A DNA stretch of 64,000 nt from Enterobacter sp. 638. GTDB taxonomy: Bacteria > Pseudomonadota > Gammaproteobacteria > Enterobacterales > Enterobacteriaceae. The position numbers and the translations under genes are program-made. A model generated the notes under the pieces. The model was not told the origin of the DNA. It saw nothing but the letters and a program-made list of their open reading frames with translations, and searched no databases. Location: contig NC_009436.1 of the NCBI RefSeq assembly GCF_000016325.1, forward strand, positions 3,782,001 through 3,846,000, written 5' to 3'. Shown here piece by piece: positions 42,046 to 53,435 of this stretch. How positions within the stretch are numbered: position 1 is the stretch's first letter; each line of letters begins with the position of its first letter.

Positions 42046-42094
42046 CTACTTAGCTACTTAGCTACTTAGCTACTTAGCTACTTAGCTACTTAGC
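42041..42094. repeat. 8-bp tandem repeat CTTAGCTA, six full copies plus a partial
   Basis: The array spans the whole gap between the convergent J-like gene and yqjH. Each unit carries TAG on the plus strand and TAG/TAA on the minus strand, in frames that shift by two bases per copy. The J-like gene stop (42043) and yqjH stop (42086) are both repeat-derived. Confidence 0.95.
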
Positions 42095-42850
42095 GTGCCA
42101 GTATGCACTGGCACGCACCAGTTGCTGATCAATGGCGTCAGTTTCAAACTGGCGGCTCAGGTTTTTAACCACCTTCCCTTCCCCGGTCAGCCAGATAAAG
42201 TAATCTGCTGCTGGCACGCTCAGCGCCGCCAGTTGGTCAGCCACTGCCTGCTCGCTGTGACCCACAATCCAGGTAATCTCAAACTCGCTCAGGTGCGCCA
42301 GATAGTCTTTGTAAGACGCATCGCCCACGGTGACGACGGCATGAATCTCCGGACGGTTCGGCAACTGAGCAATCGCTTCGAGACGGCGGCGCAAAGCAGG
42401 CATTCCTGATTCATCGCACACGTACAATTGCCATGCGTAATCTTCCGGCACCACCAGAGATCCGCGCGGGCCGCCGATGGTCAGCTTATCGCCCTCTTTC
42501 GCCTGGACAGCCCAGTTGCTCGCCAGGCCTTCCTCATGAACAAAGAAATCCAGCACCAGCTCGTGGCGCGCCTCATCGTACAGCGGTGTGTAATCGCGTG
42601 CCTGCGGGCGTACGCCATCACCCCAGTCGATGCCTTCGTCGGTCACCACCGGCGGTGAAAACGTCGTACCAGCAGCCGGGAAAAAGACTTTGGTGTGGTC
42701 GTCAAAACCCTGGGAGCTGAAACCTGCCAGAGCCTCGCCGCCTAAGACAATGCGCTGGAAACCAGGACTGACACGCTCTACGCGCAGCACGTTTAGCTCG
42801 CGAAAACGCAGTTCATTACGGACACGTTGTGGGTAGCGGGGTGATGTCAT
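42086..42850 (-). CDS. yqjH: NADPH-dependent ferric-siderophore reductase YqjH (NfeF)
   Basis: FAD-containing siderophore-interacting protein (SIP family) that reduces ferric chelates to free iron. It has 254 aa; the FAD-binding part has GFDDHTKVFFP and ARDYTPLY, and the central SNWAVQAKEGDKLTIGGPRG is typical. The C-terminus ends in repeat DNA. It diverges from yqjI, whose product represses it in E. coli; Fur-like and NfeR-like sites lie between them. Confidence 0.95.
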   Translation of the reverse strand: MTSPRYPQRVRNELRFRELNVLRVERVSPGFQRIVLGGEALAGFSSQGFDDHTKVFFPAAGTTFSPPVVTDEGIDWGDGVRPQARDYTPLYDEARHELVLDFFVHEEGLASNWAVQAKEGDKLTIGGPRGSLVVPEDYAWQLYVCDESGMPALRRRLEAIAQLPNRPEIHAVVTVGDASYKDYLAHLSEFEITWIVGHSEQAVADQLAALSVPAADYFIWLTGEGKVVKNLSRQFETDAIDQQLVRASAYWHAK

Positions 42851-42874
42851 TTCTCTGCCTTTAAATGTGAATAC

Positions 42875-43067
42875 GATATATCTAAATAGATTTTAAATGA
42901 TAATGATTGCTAACAAACCGGATTGCAAGTTTTTTTTGATACAGTGAATTCCGCGAAAAACCGCAATGCTAGAATCAAATTAAAATATTAAAATTCAATT
43001 AGTTAAATAACAACCCGCAAAGATAATTGCTAATTTATCAAATTTAGATATAAATTAGATATATCAA
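42875..43067. promoter_or_regulatory. yqjH/yqjI control region: NfeR-like and Fur-like sites
   Basis: GATATATCTAAATAGATTT (42875-42893) and its inverted counterpart TTTAGATATAAATTAGATA (43043-43061, continuing TATC) flank the intergenic region and are candidate YqjI (NfeR) operators. TGATAATGATTGC (42898-42910) fits the Fur core GATAATGAT. Confidence 0.65.
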
Positions 43068-43083
43068 ATAAAGGAGAGAAACT

Positions 43084-43629
43084 GTGAGACACACACACGA
43101 CGATGACGACAGAAGCCACCGCCACCACGGGCGCGGCGGGGAACATCACGGCGGCGGCGGACGCCGTCAGCGGTTCTTTGGTCACGGAGAGTTAAGACTG
43201 GTGATTCTGGACATCCTGACGCGTAACGCCAGCCACGGCTATGAGCTGATCAAAGAGATCGAAAGCATGACGCAGGGGAATTACACCCCCAGTCCCGGCG
43301 TGATTTATCCTACCCTCGATTTTTTGCAGGATCAGGCGTTTATCACCATTTCGGAAGAAGAAAACGGGCGCAAAAAGATCGCCATCACCGTTGCCGGACA
43401 GCACTGGCTGGATGAAAATCAGGAACATCTGGAGCACATTCAGACGCGTATCAAAGCGCGCTGCGTAGGGTTCCAGTTACGTAAAAATCCGCAGATGAAA
43501 CGGGCGCTGGATAACTTTAAAGCGGTGCTGGACCTGAGAGTGAATCAGGGAGAAATCAGCGACGCACAGATTAAGCAGATTATCGGCGTAATCGACCGTG
43601 CGGCGCTGGAGATCTCCCAGCTGGATTAA
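43084..43629 (+). CDS. yqjI: PadR-family nickel/iron-responsive repressor YqjI (NfeR)
   Basis: Represses yqjH and itself in E. coli, relieved by nickel. It has 181 aa. The first 35 residues are rich in His, Asp and Gly ([18 protein letters not shown]), a metal-binding tail. The PadR winged helix follows: [20 protein letters not shown] and [14 protein letters not shown]. Stop codons of this gene and of the convergent chemoreceptor overlap. Confidence 0.95.
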   Translation: MRHTHDDDDRSHRHHGRGGEHHGGGGRRQRFFGHGELRLVILDILTRNASHGYELIKEIESMTQGNYTPSPGVIYPTLDFLQDQAFITISEEENGRKKIAITVAGQHWLDENQEHLEHIQTRIKARCVGFQLRKNPQMKRALDNFKAVLDLRVNQGEISDAQIKQIIGVIDRAALEISQLD

Positions 43630-45185
43630 ACCAACGCGTCCTCGCGCACGCGGAACACTTTGACCAGCTCTTTCAGGTGCATGGCCTGATCGTTCAGGGA
43701 TGCCGCTGCGGCCACAGACTCCTCCACCAGCGCGGAGTTCTGTTGAGTGGTCGAGTCGATCAGACCAATCGCGCTGTTGATCTGCGAAATGCCTTCGGTC
43801 TGTTCGTGGCTGGCCTGGCGAATATCGCGCAGGATCAGATCCATCCCTTCCACATTTCCGACCATACCGTTAATCAGCGCGCTGGCTTTTTCGACCAGGC
43901 TCATGCCGTCCTGAGTCTGGCTGCTTGAGCTTTCGATTAACTGGCGGATTTCGCTGGCTGAGGAGGCGCTCTTCTGTGCAAGCTGACGAACTTCACCCGC
44001 CACCACCGCAAAACCACGACCGTGCTCGCCCGCACGCGCAGCTTCCACCGCCGCATTCAGCGCCAGAATATTGGTCTGGAAAGCAATGGCGTCAATGAGG
44101 TTGATGATGTCGGACATCCGGTTGGAGGTTTCGTTAATCAGGCGCATTTTTTGCGTCACCTGCTTCATCATCTCGCCGTTGCTTTTCACCACCGTTGCAG
44201 CGTCTGCGGAGAGGTTCGTGGCTTCGCCCGTATGCGCCGCCGTGTTTTTCACCGTCGCGGTAATCTGCTCCATGGATGCAGCAGTCTGTTCAACAGAGCT
44301 GGCCTGCTCTTCGGTACGCGCCGCCAAATCCTGATTGCCCGCCACAATCTGCGCTGCCGCGCTGGAGATATTCTCCGAGCCGGTTTGCACCTGTTGCACA
44401 ATTTCCAGCAGACGCGTTTTCATTTCCATCAGCGCGTGCAGTAGCAGACCCGTTTCGTCTTTAGAACGCGTGGTGATATTGCGCGTCAAATCCCCTTCCG
44501 CGATGGCTTCCGCAAAGGAGACCGCCTCGCCCAGCGGACGCGTAATGGAACGCACGATAAACCAGCCAATCGTGCTGCCAATGATCACGCTGAGAACCGT
44601 CAATAACACCAGCAGCAGGCGGTTAGATTTAAAATCACTGTCGACCTGCTGACCCGCGTTTTGCATCTCGTTGTTCTGCACTGCGATCAGCTCCTGCACT
44701 TTCGCCTTGTAGGCTTGTTGCAGGTCCACGGTTTTGGTCATCATTTCCTGGATTGCGCCCGCACGGTCGTTGTTTTGCACGGCCTGTAAAATACGGTAAC
44801 GGGAGTCCAGATATTCCTGACGCACCGCAGCGATGCCCGCCAGGATTTGCTGCGATTTTTTATCTTGCAGGGAGCGATTCAGGTCGGTAAGGATCACGGT
44901 GATACGCTCGCTCAGCTCTTTCAAATGCTGCTGAGACTGTTCCGTATAGCGACCCTGTTCGTCCAGCAGCATGATTTGCTGAGTGCTTACAAACTCCTGG
45001 AAGTTTTCGATTAACTGATTGGCTTTCACCGTTGTCGGATAATCGTTGTTAATGATGGACTGCATCCCGTTATTTGCTCGGTTCTGGCTCATGAGCGACA
45101 GGCTGGCGCTCACCACCATGAGTAAAATTAAGAACCCAAAAGCCAGAAATAATTTCGTGCCGATCTTTACGCCATGTAAAAACAT
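43626..45185 (-). CDS. Methyl-accepting chemotaxis protein
   Basis: Transmembrane chemoreceptor of 519 aa. TM1 at about 9-31, a periplasmic four-helix ligand domain (about 32-188), TM2 at about 189-212, HAMP (about 213-265) and the signalling hairpin with the invariant tip [20 protein letters not shown] (about 375-394). There is no C-terminal NWETF tether, so adaptation would depend on other receptors. The ligand is unknown. In E. coli yqjI is next to aer, so this gene is an insertion. A FliA-type promoter lies upstream. Confidence 0.93.
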   Translation of the reverse strand: MFLHGVKIGTKLFLAFGFLILLMVVSASLSLMSQNRANNGMQSIINNDYPTTVKANQLIENFQEFVSTQQIMLLDEQGRYTEQSQQHLKELSERITVILTDLNRSLQDKKSQQILAGIAAVRQEYLDSRYRILQAVQNNDRAGAIQEMMTKTVDLQQAYKAKVQELIAVQNNEMQNAGQQVDSDFKSNRLLLVLLTVLSVIIGSTIGWFIVRSITRPLGEAVSFAEAIAEGDLTRNITTRSKDETGLLLHALMEMKTRLLEIVQQVQTGSENISSAAAQIVAGNQDLAARTEEQASSVEQTAASMEQITATVKNTAAHTGEATNLSADAATVVKSNGEMMKQVTQKMRLINETSNRMSDIINLIDAIAFQTNILALNAAVEAARAGEHGRGFAVVAGEVRQLAQKSASSASEIRQLIESSSSQTQDGMSLVEKASALINGMVGNVEGMDLILRDIRQASHEQTEGISQINSAIGLIDSTTQQNSALVEESVAAAASLNDQAMHLKELVKVFRVREDALV

Positions 45186-45225
45186 ATATACTCCATCAAT
45201 GTGATTATTTCTCAGACGATCAGCG

Positions 45226-45252
45226 TTATCGGTAACTTACGCGCTAACTTTA
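45226..45252 (-). promoter_or_regulatory. FliA (sigma-28) promoter of the chemoreceptor
   Basis: On the minus strand TAAAGTTA-N11-ACCGATAA, against the consensus TAAAGTTT-N11-GCCGATAA, 41 bases before the start codon. It links the gene to the flagellar regulon. Confidence 0.85.
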
Positions 45253-45471
45253 TGACTTTGATCGTTTTTATATTTCATAACCCTAGCAATGGATAGGCGC
45301 AATCTATTAATAATCGCCCATTGATCGATACAGAACCCTAAGTTCTGCTGTTTTTGAAATAGCGCTTGGATAAGTTGGCTTAGGTTGGGATATAAAACTG
45401 ATGAACTTTTTTTAGTTATTTAATATTAAATCAACAATAATCAATAAATATCACAACTCTATTTGCAACGT

Positions 45472-45509
45472 AAAAAGCCGTTTATTCCATACGAAATAAA
45501 CGGCTTTTT
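45472..45509 (-). terminator. Terminator downstream of aer
   Basis: Stem AGCCGTTTATT/AATAAACGGCT with A and T runs on both sides; it lies after the aer stop. The remaining bases 45186-45471 hold only the chemoreceptor promoter. Confidence 0.88.
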
Positions 45510-45524
45510 GGAACATAATTTCAC

Positions 45525-47045
45525 TTAATGGAGCACGGTAACCGCATCCTCAAGACGGCCTGCGCGCTGCTTCACCATCGCCGAAACGCGCGCGCTTTCT
45601 TCTACCAAATCGGCATTTTTCTGCGTAATGCTGTTCAGCTCAGCCACCGCACGCGTCAGGTCAGAAAGCCCGGTCGCCTGTTCAGACGTTGAGTGGCTGA
45701 TTTGCGCGATCAGGCGCGTGACGTTTTGCACCTGCTCGACGATGTCATCCATCGTGCGCCCCGCAGCATGAACCTGATCGGACCCCGACTGCACCTTGCT
45801 GGCGCTGGCGTCGATCAGCTTGCGAATATCATTGGCAGCATTGGCGCTACGGCTCGCCAGGTGACGCACTTCACCCGCCACGACGGCAAAACCTTTCCCT
45901 TGCTCACCCGCGCGTGCCGCTTCAACCGCCGCATTCAGCGCCAGAATATTGGTCTGGAAAGCGATATCGTTAATCAACTTGGTGATAGAACCAATGCGCT
46001 GGGTGCTGTCGGCGATTTCGTCCATTGTTTTCACCACGGTCTGCATCGCATTCCCGCCTTCGGACGCCGCACCGCTGGCCACCATCGAGAGTTTGTCTGC
46101 TGCCGCGGCGGTTTCAGAATTGCTCTGCACCGATGCGGCCATCTGATTCATGGTCGCCACCGTCTGCTGCACATTTTCGACCGTCTGACGGGTGCGATCG
46201 TTCAGGTCTTCATTGCCTTTAGCCAGACGATCGCTCCCGTCACGCACGCTGACCACCTGGTTTGACACGTCATTGATCAACCAGCGGCACATCAGGCCTA
46301 ACTGGCCGATGGCGCGCAGGGTCAATCCCAGTTCATCGCTGCGATTAAGATGCTCGACGCTGTTGCGATCGCCCGTGGCGACCTTTAGCGCCTGACGCGC
46401 AACGTTTTCAACCGGACGCACAATTTGCTGCTCAAAGAGCATTGTGCCGAGCAGCATCACCGCTGCACTCACGCCCAGTGCAGTCCAACTGGCATTCGTC
46501 GCGACCAACGACACAACGAGCATGGCAAATAATGCCGTCATCACACCGCGCACACGCCAGCGCAGCGGCATCGCCGGTAATTTCCCCAGCCAGCCCTTAC
46601 TGACCACCAGCCCTTTGTGCACACGCTTATTGCATCGTCCTTCGTTGAGGGCTTTATACAGCGGCTCTACGGCCGCGATCTCCTCCGCTTTGGCGCGGGT
46701 ACGAATGGACATATAGCCTGTCACCTGCCCACCACGCACCATCGGTACGGCATTGGCACGCACCCAATAGTGATCGCCATTTTTGCGACGGTTTTTAACA
46801 ATTCCGCTCCATGGCTCGCCTTGTTGCAGCGTGAACCACATGTCAGCAAAGGCCGCTTTTGGCATATCCGGATGGCGCACCATGTTGTGCGGTTGTCCCA
46901 TCAACTCTTCCAGTTGGTAGCCACTCACTTTTACGAACGTATCGTTGGCGTGAGTCATATAACTGTTGAGATCGGTGGTGGACATCAAGGTGGTATCGTC
47001 GTTCAGAGGATATTCATTCTGAGTGACATACGTTTGAGAGGACAT
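45525..47045 (-). CDS. aer: Aerotaxis receptor Aer
   Basis: FAD-binding redox sensor that guides swimming to oxygen and energy-rich sites. It has 506 aa: N-terminal PAS domain (about 1-118; [47 protein letters not shown]), a hydrophobic membrane anchor at about 166-205 with no periplasmic domain, HAMP-like linker, then the MCP signalling domain with [20 protein letters not shown]. It is next to patA as in E. coli and has its own FliA-type promoter. Confidence 0.96.
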   Translation of the reverse strand: MSSQTYVTQNEYPLNDDTTLMSTTDLNSYMTHANDTFVKVSGYQLEELMGQPHNMVRHPDMPKAAFADMWFTLQQGEPWSGIVKNRRKNGDHYWVRANAVPMVRGGQVTGYMSIRTRAKAEEIAAVEPLYKALNEGRCNKRVHKGLVVSKGWLGKLPAMPLRWRVRGVMTALFAMLVVSLVATNASWTALGVSAAVMLLGTMLFEQQIVRPVENVARQALKVATGDRNSVEHLNRSDELGLTLRAIGQLGLMCRWLINDVSNQVVSVRDGSDRLAKGNEDLNDRTRQTVENVQQTVATMNQMAASVQSNSETAAAADKLSMVASGAASEGGNAMQTVVKTMDEIADSTQRIGSITKLINDIAFQTNILALNAAVEAARAGEQGKGFAVVAGEVRHLASRSANAANDIRKLIDASASKVQSGSDQVHAAGRTMDDIVEQVQNVTRLIAQISHSTSEQATGLSDLTRAVAELNSITQKNADLVEESARVSAMVKQRAGRLEDAVTVLH

Positions 47046-47096
47046 TATGGCTATACCTTGCAGGTTATTTGATTGTTAATTTTGTGTCTTGATCCT

Positions 47097-47123
47097 TTTT
47101 CGGCGGTTACCAATTTATCTTTA
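47097..47123 (-). promoter_or_regulatory. FliA (sigma-28) promoter of aer
   Basis: TAAAGATA-N11-GCCGAAAA on the minus strand, 52 bases upstream of the aer start. Two or three positions differ from consensus. aer is a known FliA target in E. coli. Confidence 0.8.
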
Positions 47124-47417
47124 GTTGTTAAAATTGATCCAGATCGCAATTTGCGTTTAAACCGCACTTTTTGTACGCTTTTATAATTAATTGATTTGTA
47201 ATACTTTCCTGCAGAAATTACCCACAAAGACCTAACTGTTAAGCAATCCTTAATAAGGTGGTTATGCACTACTACAGTGCAATTGACCTGAATCGGAGCA
47301 AATGGTCCGCAAAAAAGCCCACCGGCAAACCTCGAATTCACTACCCGGCGCGATTAAATTTTGCGCAACATTATTTTAACCTGGCGTTTATCCCGATTTT
47401 CAGCGTGCCCCCAGATG

Positions 47418-47433
47418 TGGCGTAAACCCTGCA
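47418..47433 (+). promoter_or_regulatory. Sigma-54-type promoter of patA
   Basis: TGGCGT-AAACC-CTGCA keeps the invariant GG and GC ten bases apart; consensus TGGCAC-N5-TTGCA. patA is nitrogen-regulated and sigma-54 dependent in E. coli. Confidence 0.7.
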
Positions 47434-47437
47434 ATAA

Positions 47438-48859
<1,422 letters not shown>

Positions 48860-48866
48860 TATTCGG

Positions 48867-48890
48867 CCCCCTCTCGGTCCTGAGAGGGGG
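48867..48890 (+). terminator. Terminator between patA and the convergent XRE gene
   Basis: 9-bp stem CCCCCTCTC/GAGAGGGGG, loop GGTCCT, then TTT. It can serve patA; the T run on the other strand is absent. Confidence 0.8.
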
Positions 48891-48894
48891 TTTC

Positions 48895-49497
48895 TTAGCG
48901 GTGATACTCCGCGACGGTCATGGTAAAGCGCAACACGCTTTCCCCTTGATTGGCGTAGCTGTGCGTCGATTCCGTTTTAGCCACTGCCGATGCGCCCGCC
49001 GTGATTTTCGTCACCGTCTCGCCCACCGTGAGCGTCAATTCACCGGCATTTACATGCAGTAACTCGACAGTTCCGGCTGGATGCCCGGATGAGTGAAAAC
49101 GTTCCCCCGGATACATCTCCCAGCACCAGAGCTCAATCATGTCAGGCCCCGCCGTTCCCGCCAGCAGTTTCGCGCTACCGCCCTGCTCCCCCTGCCACAA
49201 CACGGGAATAGCCGTTTCCTCGATTACATGCACCAGCGGTTCACTGGACACATTCACAATGTCAGCCACCGAAACGCCAAGCGCCGCCGCCAGCTTACAG
49301 AGAATCGCAATGCTGGGATTGGCAGCCCCTTTTTCGATCTCCACTAACATCCCTTTACTGACGCTCGCGCGGCGGGACAACTCATCTAATGACAACTTTT
49401 TATCTTTACGCCAGCTGCGGATACGGCTGGCGACAGCCAAACTCACTTGGGCGATATCAGCACCCGATTCGGTCATTATATTGACTTTATCAGTCAT
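48895..49497 (-). CDS. XRE-cupin transcriptional regulator
   Basis: 200 aa (193 if the ATG at 49476 is used). N-terminal helix-turn-helix LSLDELSRRASVSKGMLVEI (about 34-53), C-terminal cupin barrel with HSSGHPAGTVELLHVNAGEL and a terminal HSYANQGESVLRFTM. Similar in design to E. coli YdcN (SutR) and PuuR. It diverges from the B3/B4 gene over about 42 bases containing a perfect palindrome, so it probably controls both. Confidence 0.88.
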   Translation of the reverse strand: MTDKVNIMTESGADIAQVSLAVASRIRSWRKDKKLSLDELSRRASVSKGMLVEIEKGAANPSIAILCKLAAALGVSVADIVNVSSEPLVHVIEETAIPVLWQGEQGGSAKLLAGTAGPDMIELWCWEMYPGERFHSSGHPAGTVELLHVNAGELTLTVGETVTKITAGASAVAKTESTHSYANQGESVLRFTMTVAEYHR

Positions 49498-49504
49498 TGG
49501 TCAC

Positions 49505-49514
49505 TACCATGGTA
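49505..49514. promoter_or_regulatory. Palindrome between XRE-cupin and B3/B4 genes
   Basis: TACCATGGTA is a perfect 10-bp palindrome in the centre of the short divergent intergenic region; a candidate operator. Confidence 0.5.
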
Positions 49515-49539
49515 TAAAACAGTCATTACAGGATTATTT

Positions 49540-50226
49540 ATGTCTCTTGTCACGCCGTCAATAGATCCTCGTCTTGCGTCAATCGCGCCAGGGTTCCGCG
49601 CCCTGAGCATCATGGTTGAGGCTGCGCCCATTCTTCATCCCGAGGTCGCCCCCGCAGCGCTAGCGCGCGCCTGTCAGCAGGTTTTAAACGATGATGTTGC
49701 CTGGGCTGATGCGCATCTCACCGCCTGGGACGACATCTTCAAAACCTTTGGCGCAAAGCCTAAACGTACACCTTGTTCAGCTAACGCCCTGCGAAAACGC
49801 GTGCTGAAAGAGGGCGAATTGCCTTCGCTCGATCCGATAGTCGATATCTACAATGCCATCAGCGTGCGCTACGCCATCCCGGTGGGTGGCGAAAATTTCG
49901 CAGCGTATTCCGGAGTGCCTCGCCTGACGATTGCCGACGGCAGCGAGCCGTTTGATACCCTGAAAGAGGGCCAGCCGATTGTCGAATACCCGGATGCGGG
50001 AGAAGTTATCTGGCGCGATGATATCGGCGTAACCTGTCGCCGCTGGAACTGGCGACAGGGCGTGAGAACGCGTCTGGATAGTCAGGCTAAAACGATGTGG
50101 TTCATTCTTGAAAGTCTGCCCGCGATGCCTTACGAAGCGCTGGAGGCGGCGGGTGAAGAGTTAATCAACCACCTGCAACAGCTCATGCCTGGTGCCGTGG
50201 CACACCGCGAAATCATTGCCCTTTGA
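49540..50226 (+). CDS. B3/B4 tRNA-binding-domain protein
   Basis: 228 aa from the ATG at 49540 (MSLVTPSIDPRLASIAPGFR); the longer open frame overlaps the divergent gene. The fold is the B3/B4 domain of phenylalanyl-tRNA synthetase beta: LRKRVLKEGELPSLDPIVDI, ISVRYAIPVGGENFAAYSGV and IVEYPDAGEVIWRDDIGVTC. Stand-alone versions are thought to act as editing or amino-acid-related enzymes, but no function is proven that I know of. Pairs with the XRE-cupin regulator. Confidence 0.85.
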   Translation: MSLVTPSIDPRLASIAPGFRALSIMVEAAPILHPEVAPAALARACQQVLNDDVAWADAHLTAWDDIFKTFGAKPKRTPCSANALRKRVLKEGELPSLDPIVDIYNAISVRYAIPVGGENFAAYSGVPRLTIADGSEPFDTLKEGQPIVEYPDAGEVIWRDDIGVTCRRWNWRQGVRTRLDSQAKTMWFILESLPAMPYEALEAAGEELINHLQQLMPGAVAHREIIAL

Positions 50227-50232
50227 TACGTG

Positions 50233-50266
50233 GCCGGGCAGCACTTGGCTTGCCCGGCTATTTTTT
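50233..50266 (+). terminator. Terminator between B3/B4 gene and lsrG
   Basis: GCCGGGCA/TGCCCGGC stem with a 10-base loop, followed by TATTTTTTATT. The T run overlaps the stop codon of the convergent lsrG. Confidence 0.88.
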
Positions 50267-50558
50267 ATTCCGGCATCAGCCCCACAAAACAGCGCTTCTT
50301 GCGCGGCTCCGACATCAATGCTTCGAGCTTATCCACGCAGGCCAGATAGTGCGGCGTTTTCTTATGCGCCATGACCGCCTCTTCATCTTTGTAGGCTTCG
50401 TAGATAAAGAATCGCGTTTTCACGCGCGGATCCTGCAGGACATCAAAGCGCAGATTGCCCGGCTCCTGAATCGCGCCTTCATGATTGGCGCGGAACACGT
50501 CCAGAAACTCGTCCACGCGCTCCGGCTTAATGTTGATCTCCACTAGCGTCACGTTCAT
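50265..50558 (-). CDS. lsrG: Phospho-AI-2 isomerase LsrG
   Basis: Antibiotic-biosynthesis-monooxygenase-type small protein that isomerises phospho-DPD (phosphorylated AI-2) to the ketone used by LsrF. It has 97 aa (E. coli 96) and starts [38 protein letters not shown] is the family core. Last gene of lsrACDBFG; its ATG overlaps the lsrF stop. Confidence 0.96.
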
Positions 50559-51442
50559 TGCCCTTCTCCCTGTTTTTCTTCCTGCCAGAACTGGAACGCC
50601 TCGCGGGCGCTCATGTTCTCGTGAACCACTTTTTTAACGGCCTTCAGCATCGCCAGCGGCGCGCTGGACTGGAAAATATTGCGTCCCATATCGACGCCGG
50701 ATGCGCCCTGATCGATGGCGCGGAAGCACATCTCCAGCGCTTCGTGTTCCGGCAGTTTTTTGCCTCCGGCGATGACAATCGGCACCGGACAGCTGGCAGT
50801 CACTTTTTCAAACCCCTCTTCCACGAAATAGGTTTTAACGACCTGAGCCCCCATCTCAGCGGCGATGCGGCTGGCGAGCGAGAAATAACGCGCATCACGC
50901 GCCATCTCTTTGCCCACACCGGTCACAGCCAGCGTCGGGATGCCGTAGCGATTGCCCGCATCCACCAGCTTGATAATGTTATTGATCGACTGGTGCTCAA
51001 ATTCGCTGCCGATATACACCTGCGCCGCCACCGCGCAAACGTTCAGGCGCAGCGCATCTTCCATTGCCACCGCCACGCATTCGTTCGACAGCTCGCCCAG
51101 AATCGAGTTACCGCCAGATGCGCGCAGCACCACCGGTTTATTGGTGGCGGGCGGCACGGTGCTTCGCAAAATTCCGCGCGTACACATCAGCACATCGGTT
51201 TCAGCGAACAACGGCGCTATCGACAGATCGATACGCTCAAGCCCGGTAGTCGGTCCCTGAAAATAGCCATGATCAAAGGCCAGCATCACCGTACGGTTGC
51301 TTTTTGGGTTAAAGATGCGCGCGAGCCTGGACTGCATGCCCCAGTCCAGCGCACCGCAGCCCTTCAGGGTGTAGGGTGTGTTTGTCTGCGGCGTGCCAAT
51401 ACCAAAATCTTTGCCGTCTTTGATGTCATCTAAATCAGCCAT
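50555..51442 (-). CDS. lsrF: 3-hydroxy-5-phosphonooxypentane-2,4-dione thiolase LsrF
   Basis: Class I aldolase-fold thiolase that transfers an acetyl group from the phospho-AI-2 product to CoA. It has 295 aa (E. coli 291). Motifs: [20 protein letters not shown] near 53-72, [20 protein letters not shown], and the C-terminal phosphate-binding [20 protein letters not shown]. The catalytic Lys lies in VVKTYF. It begins 11 bases after lsrB. Confidence 0.96.
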
Positions 51443-51453
51443 TGCTTCCCCCG

Positions 51454-52455
51454 TCAGAAGTCGTATTTGTCGATGTTTTCTTTAGTAAAGACCACGCGCT
51501 CCGGCAGCAGCACGATGCCGTTACCCTTCGCTTCATACTGATAGCCCTGCACGCTGTTCGGCTCGACCTTCAGCACACCAATGCCTTTGACGTCCACGCT
51601 ATCACCTACGTTAAGATCGCCCTTTTTCAGTAAATGATCGGCGACATTGACCGCAATTTTGCCCTGTTGCACCACATCCCACAGACCAAAGGCTTTCACC
51701 GTGCCGCGTTCCACGTAAGGGCGCATCACGTTCGGCGTACTGAATCCGACAATCGCTACGCCTTCACGCTTAAGGTTTTCCGTTGCCTGCGCAGCGGCTG
51801 GCAAGGCGTTGGCGTCCGGGGCGATAATTGCGTCCAAATCCGGGTAGGCTTTCAAAATCCCCTCGGCGGTTTGCAGCGATTTGGTGGCATCGTTATAGCC
51901 AAACTGCGTGGTCACCACTTGCCACTGCGGATGCTCTTTTTCGATTTTGGCCTTCGCCTCTTTCACCCACTGGTTCTGGTCGGTCACGGTCGGGCTGGAG
52001 TAGAAAAACGCCACTTTGGCAGCGGGTTTCGTCACCTGTTTTGACGCCATATCAACCAGCAAACTGCCGAGCTGTTCCGGCGTGCCCTGGTTGATGTAGA
52101 TGCTGCGGCATTCGGGTTTGGTGTCGGAATCCCAGGTCAGCACTTTGACGCCGCGCTGCATCGCGCGCTTCAGCGCCGGGCACAGCCCGTCTGGCGACAC
52201 GGCAGACACAATAATCGCGTTAAAGCCCTGGTTGACGAAGTTGTTGATCAGCTGCACCTGCCCGGAAACGCTCGGCTCGGTCGGGCCATCGTAAGTGACA
52301 TCCACACCCAATTCTTTACCGGCCTCTTTCGCGCCGTTTCCGCCGCTTGTAAAGAAGCCAACGCCCACCAGTTTTGGAATAAAGGCGATGCGATCGGCGG
52401 CCTGTGCCGACGCCACGCTGAGCGCTACCGCCAGGACTAACAGTTTTGTTTTCAT
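51454..52455 (-). CDS. lsrB: AI-2-binding periplasmic protein LsrB
   Basis: Substrate-binding protein of the AI-2 ABC importer. It has 333 aa with a clear signal peptide ([19 protein letters not shown], then ADRIAF). Type I periplasmic binding fold: [40 protein letters not shown] with the ligand-contacting Asp residues, and [13 protein letters not shown]. Overlaps the lsrD stop by 4 bases. Confidence 0.97.
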   Translation of the reverse strand: MKTKLLVLAVALSVASAQAADRIAFIPKLVGVGFFTSGGNGAKEAGKELGVDVTYDGPTEPSVSGQVQLINNFVNQGFNAIIVSAVSPDGLCPALKRAMQRGVKVLTWDSDTKPECRSIYINQGTPEQLGSLLVDMASKQVTKPAAKVAFFYSSPTVTDQNQWVKEAKAKIEKEHPQWQVVTTQFGYNDATKSLQTAEGILKAYPDLDAIIAPDANALPAAAQATENLKREGVAIVGFSTPNVMRPYVERGTVKAFGLWDVVQQGKIAVNVADHLLKKGDLNVGDSVDVKGIGVLKVEPNSVQGYQYEAKGNGIVLLPERVVFTKENIDKYDF

Positions 52456-53435
52456 CTCAAGCTCCGGGTATGTTTTGTGAAGAAATTACGCACCCATTCA
52501 CGGTGCAAACTCAGCGAACGTCCCATGACCACCACCACCAACAGCGCCCCTGACAGCGCGCTCGACACCTGGTTAGGGATGCCGACCATCTGTAAACCTT
52601 GCTGCAGATACCCCACCAGCAACGCCGCCAGCGCAGTACCGATAACCGAACCTGAACCACCGTAAATATTCGCGCCACCAAGCACGGCCGCAGTCAGCGC
52701 AGGCATCAGCAGGTCGCGCCCTAAATCGGAACGCGCCGAGCCGAAATAAGAGACCATCACCAGCGCAGCAATGGCCGATGCCACGCCCACCAGGCCATAC
52801 AGCGCGTACGGCATGCCGTTGACCGACAGAGCGGCATAGCGCGCCGCGCGCGGGTTTTGGCCGATCAGGAAAAGATGTCGACCAAAACGCCCGCGATGGG
52901 TGATCAGCCAGAAAAAGAACGTAATCACCGCGAACAGCACCAGCGGGATCGGCAGACCCAACACCGTCAGATTAGCGAAAGCGGTAAAACTGTCGGGGAA
53001 GCCGCCGATGCCTTCGTAACCGGTCGCGCCCGCCAAACCCGAGAGCAGCAATGCACCACCGCCGTAGAGATACAGCGTGCCGAGGGTAATAACCAAAGGG
53101 CTGATGCCGGTGTAATGGATCAGTGCGGCGTTGAACAAACCGCACAGCAGGCCGAGCAGCAGCGTCAGCGGAACCGCCAGATACATCGGCAGGCCAAACT
53201 GCATCATGACGCCCAGCGCGATAGCGCACAGGCCGATGGTCGAGCCGAGCGAAATGTCGATCCCGCCGCTGATAATCACCAGCGTCAGGGGCAGCGCAAC
53301 AATGCCGATGCAGATAAAGTCGCTGGTGCTAAACAGCAGCATGTTGATATCCAGCATGCGCGGGTTGATCGCCCCGAAGAGCAGAATTTCGAGCACCAGC
53401 AAAATCAGCAGCGTGGTTTCCCAGTTAAGCTTCAT
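52452..53435 (-). CDS. lsrD: AI-2 ABC transporter permease LsrD
   Basis: Inner-membrane permease of the ribose-type (RbsC) family. It has 327 aa and about nine or ten hydrophobic segments. The family motif [19 protein letters not shown] lies near residue 55-73, and the EAA-like loop [20 protein letters not shown] near 250. Its start codon directly follows the lsrC stop. Confidence 0.96.
   Translation of the reverse strand: MKLNWETTLLILLVLEILLFGAINPRMLDINMLLFSTSDFICIGIVALPLTLVIISGGIDISLGSTIGLCAIALGVMMQFGLPMYLAVPLTLLLGLLCGLFNAALIHYTGISPLVITLGTLYLYGGGALLLSGLAGATGYEGIGGFPDSFTAFANLTVLGLPIPLVLFAVITFFFWLITHRGRFGRHLFLIGQNPRAARYAALSVNGMPYALYGLVGVASAIAALVMVSYFGSARSDLGRDLLMPALTAAVLGGANIYGGSGSVIGTALAALLVGYLQQGLQMVGIPNQVSSALSGALLVVVVMGRSLSLHREWVRNFFTKHTRSLR

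Noticed and set aside
50558..51433. 291-codon plus-strand open frame
   Set aside because: Complete shadow of lsrF; His/Arg-rich low-complexity translation typical of antisense reading.
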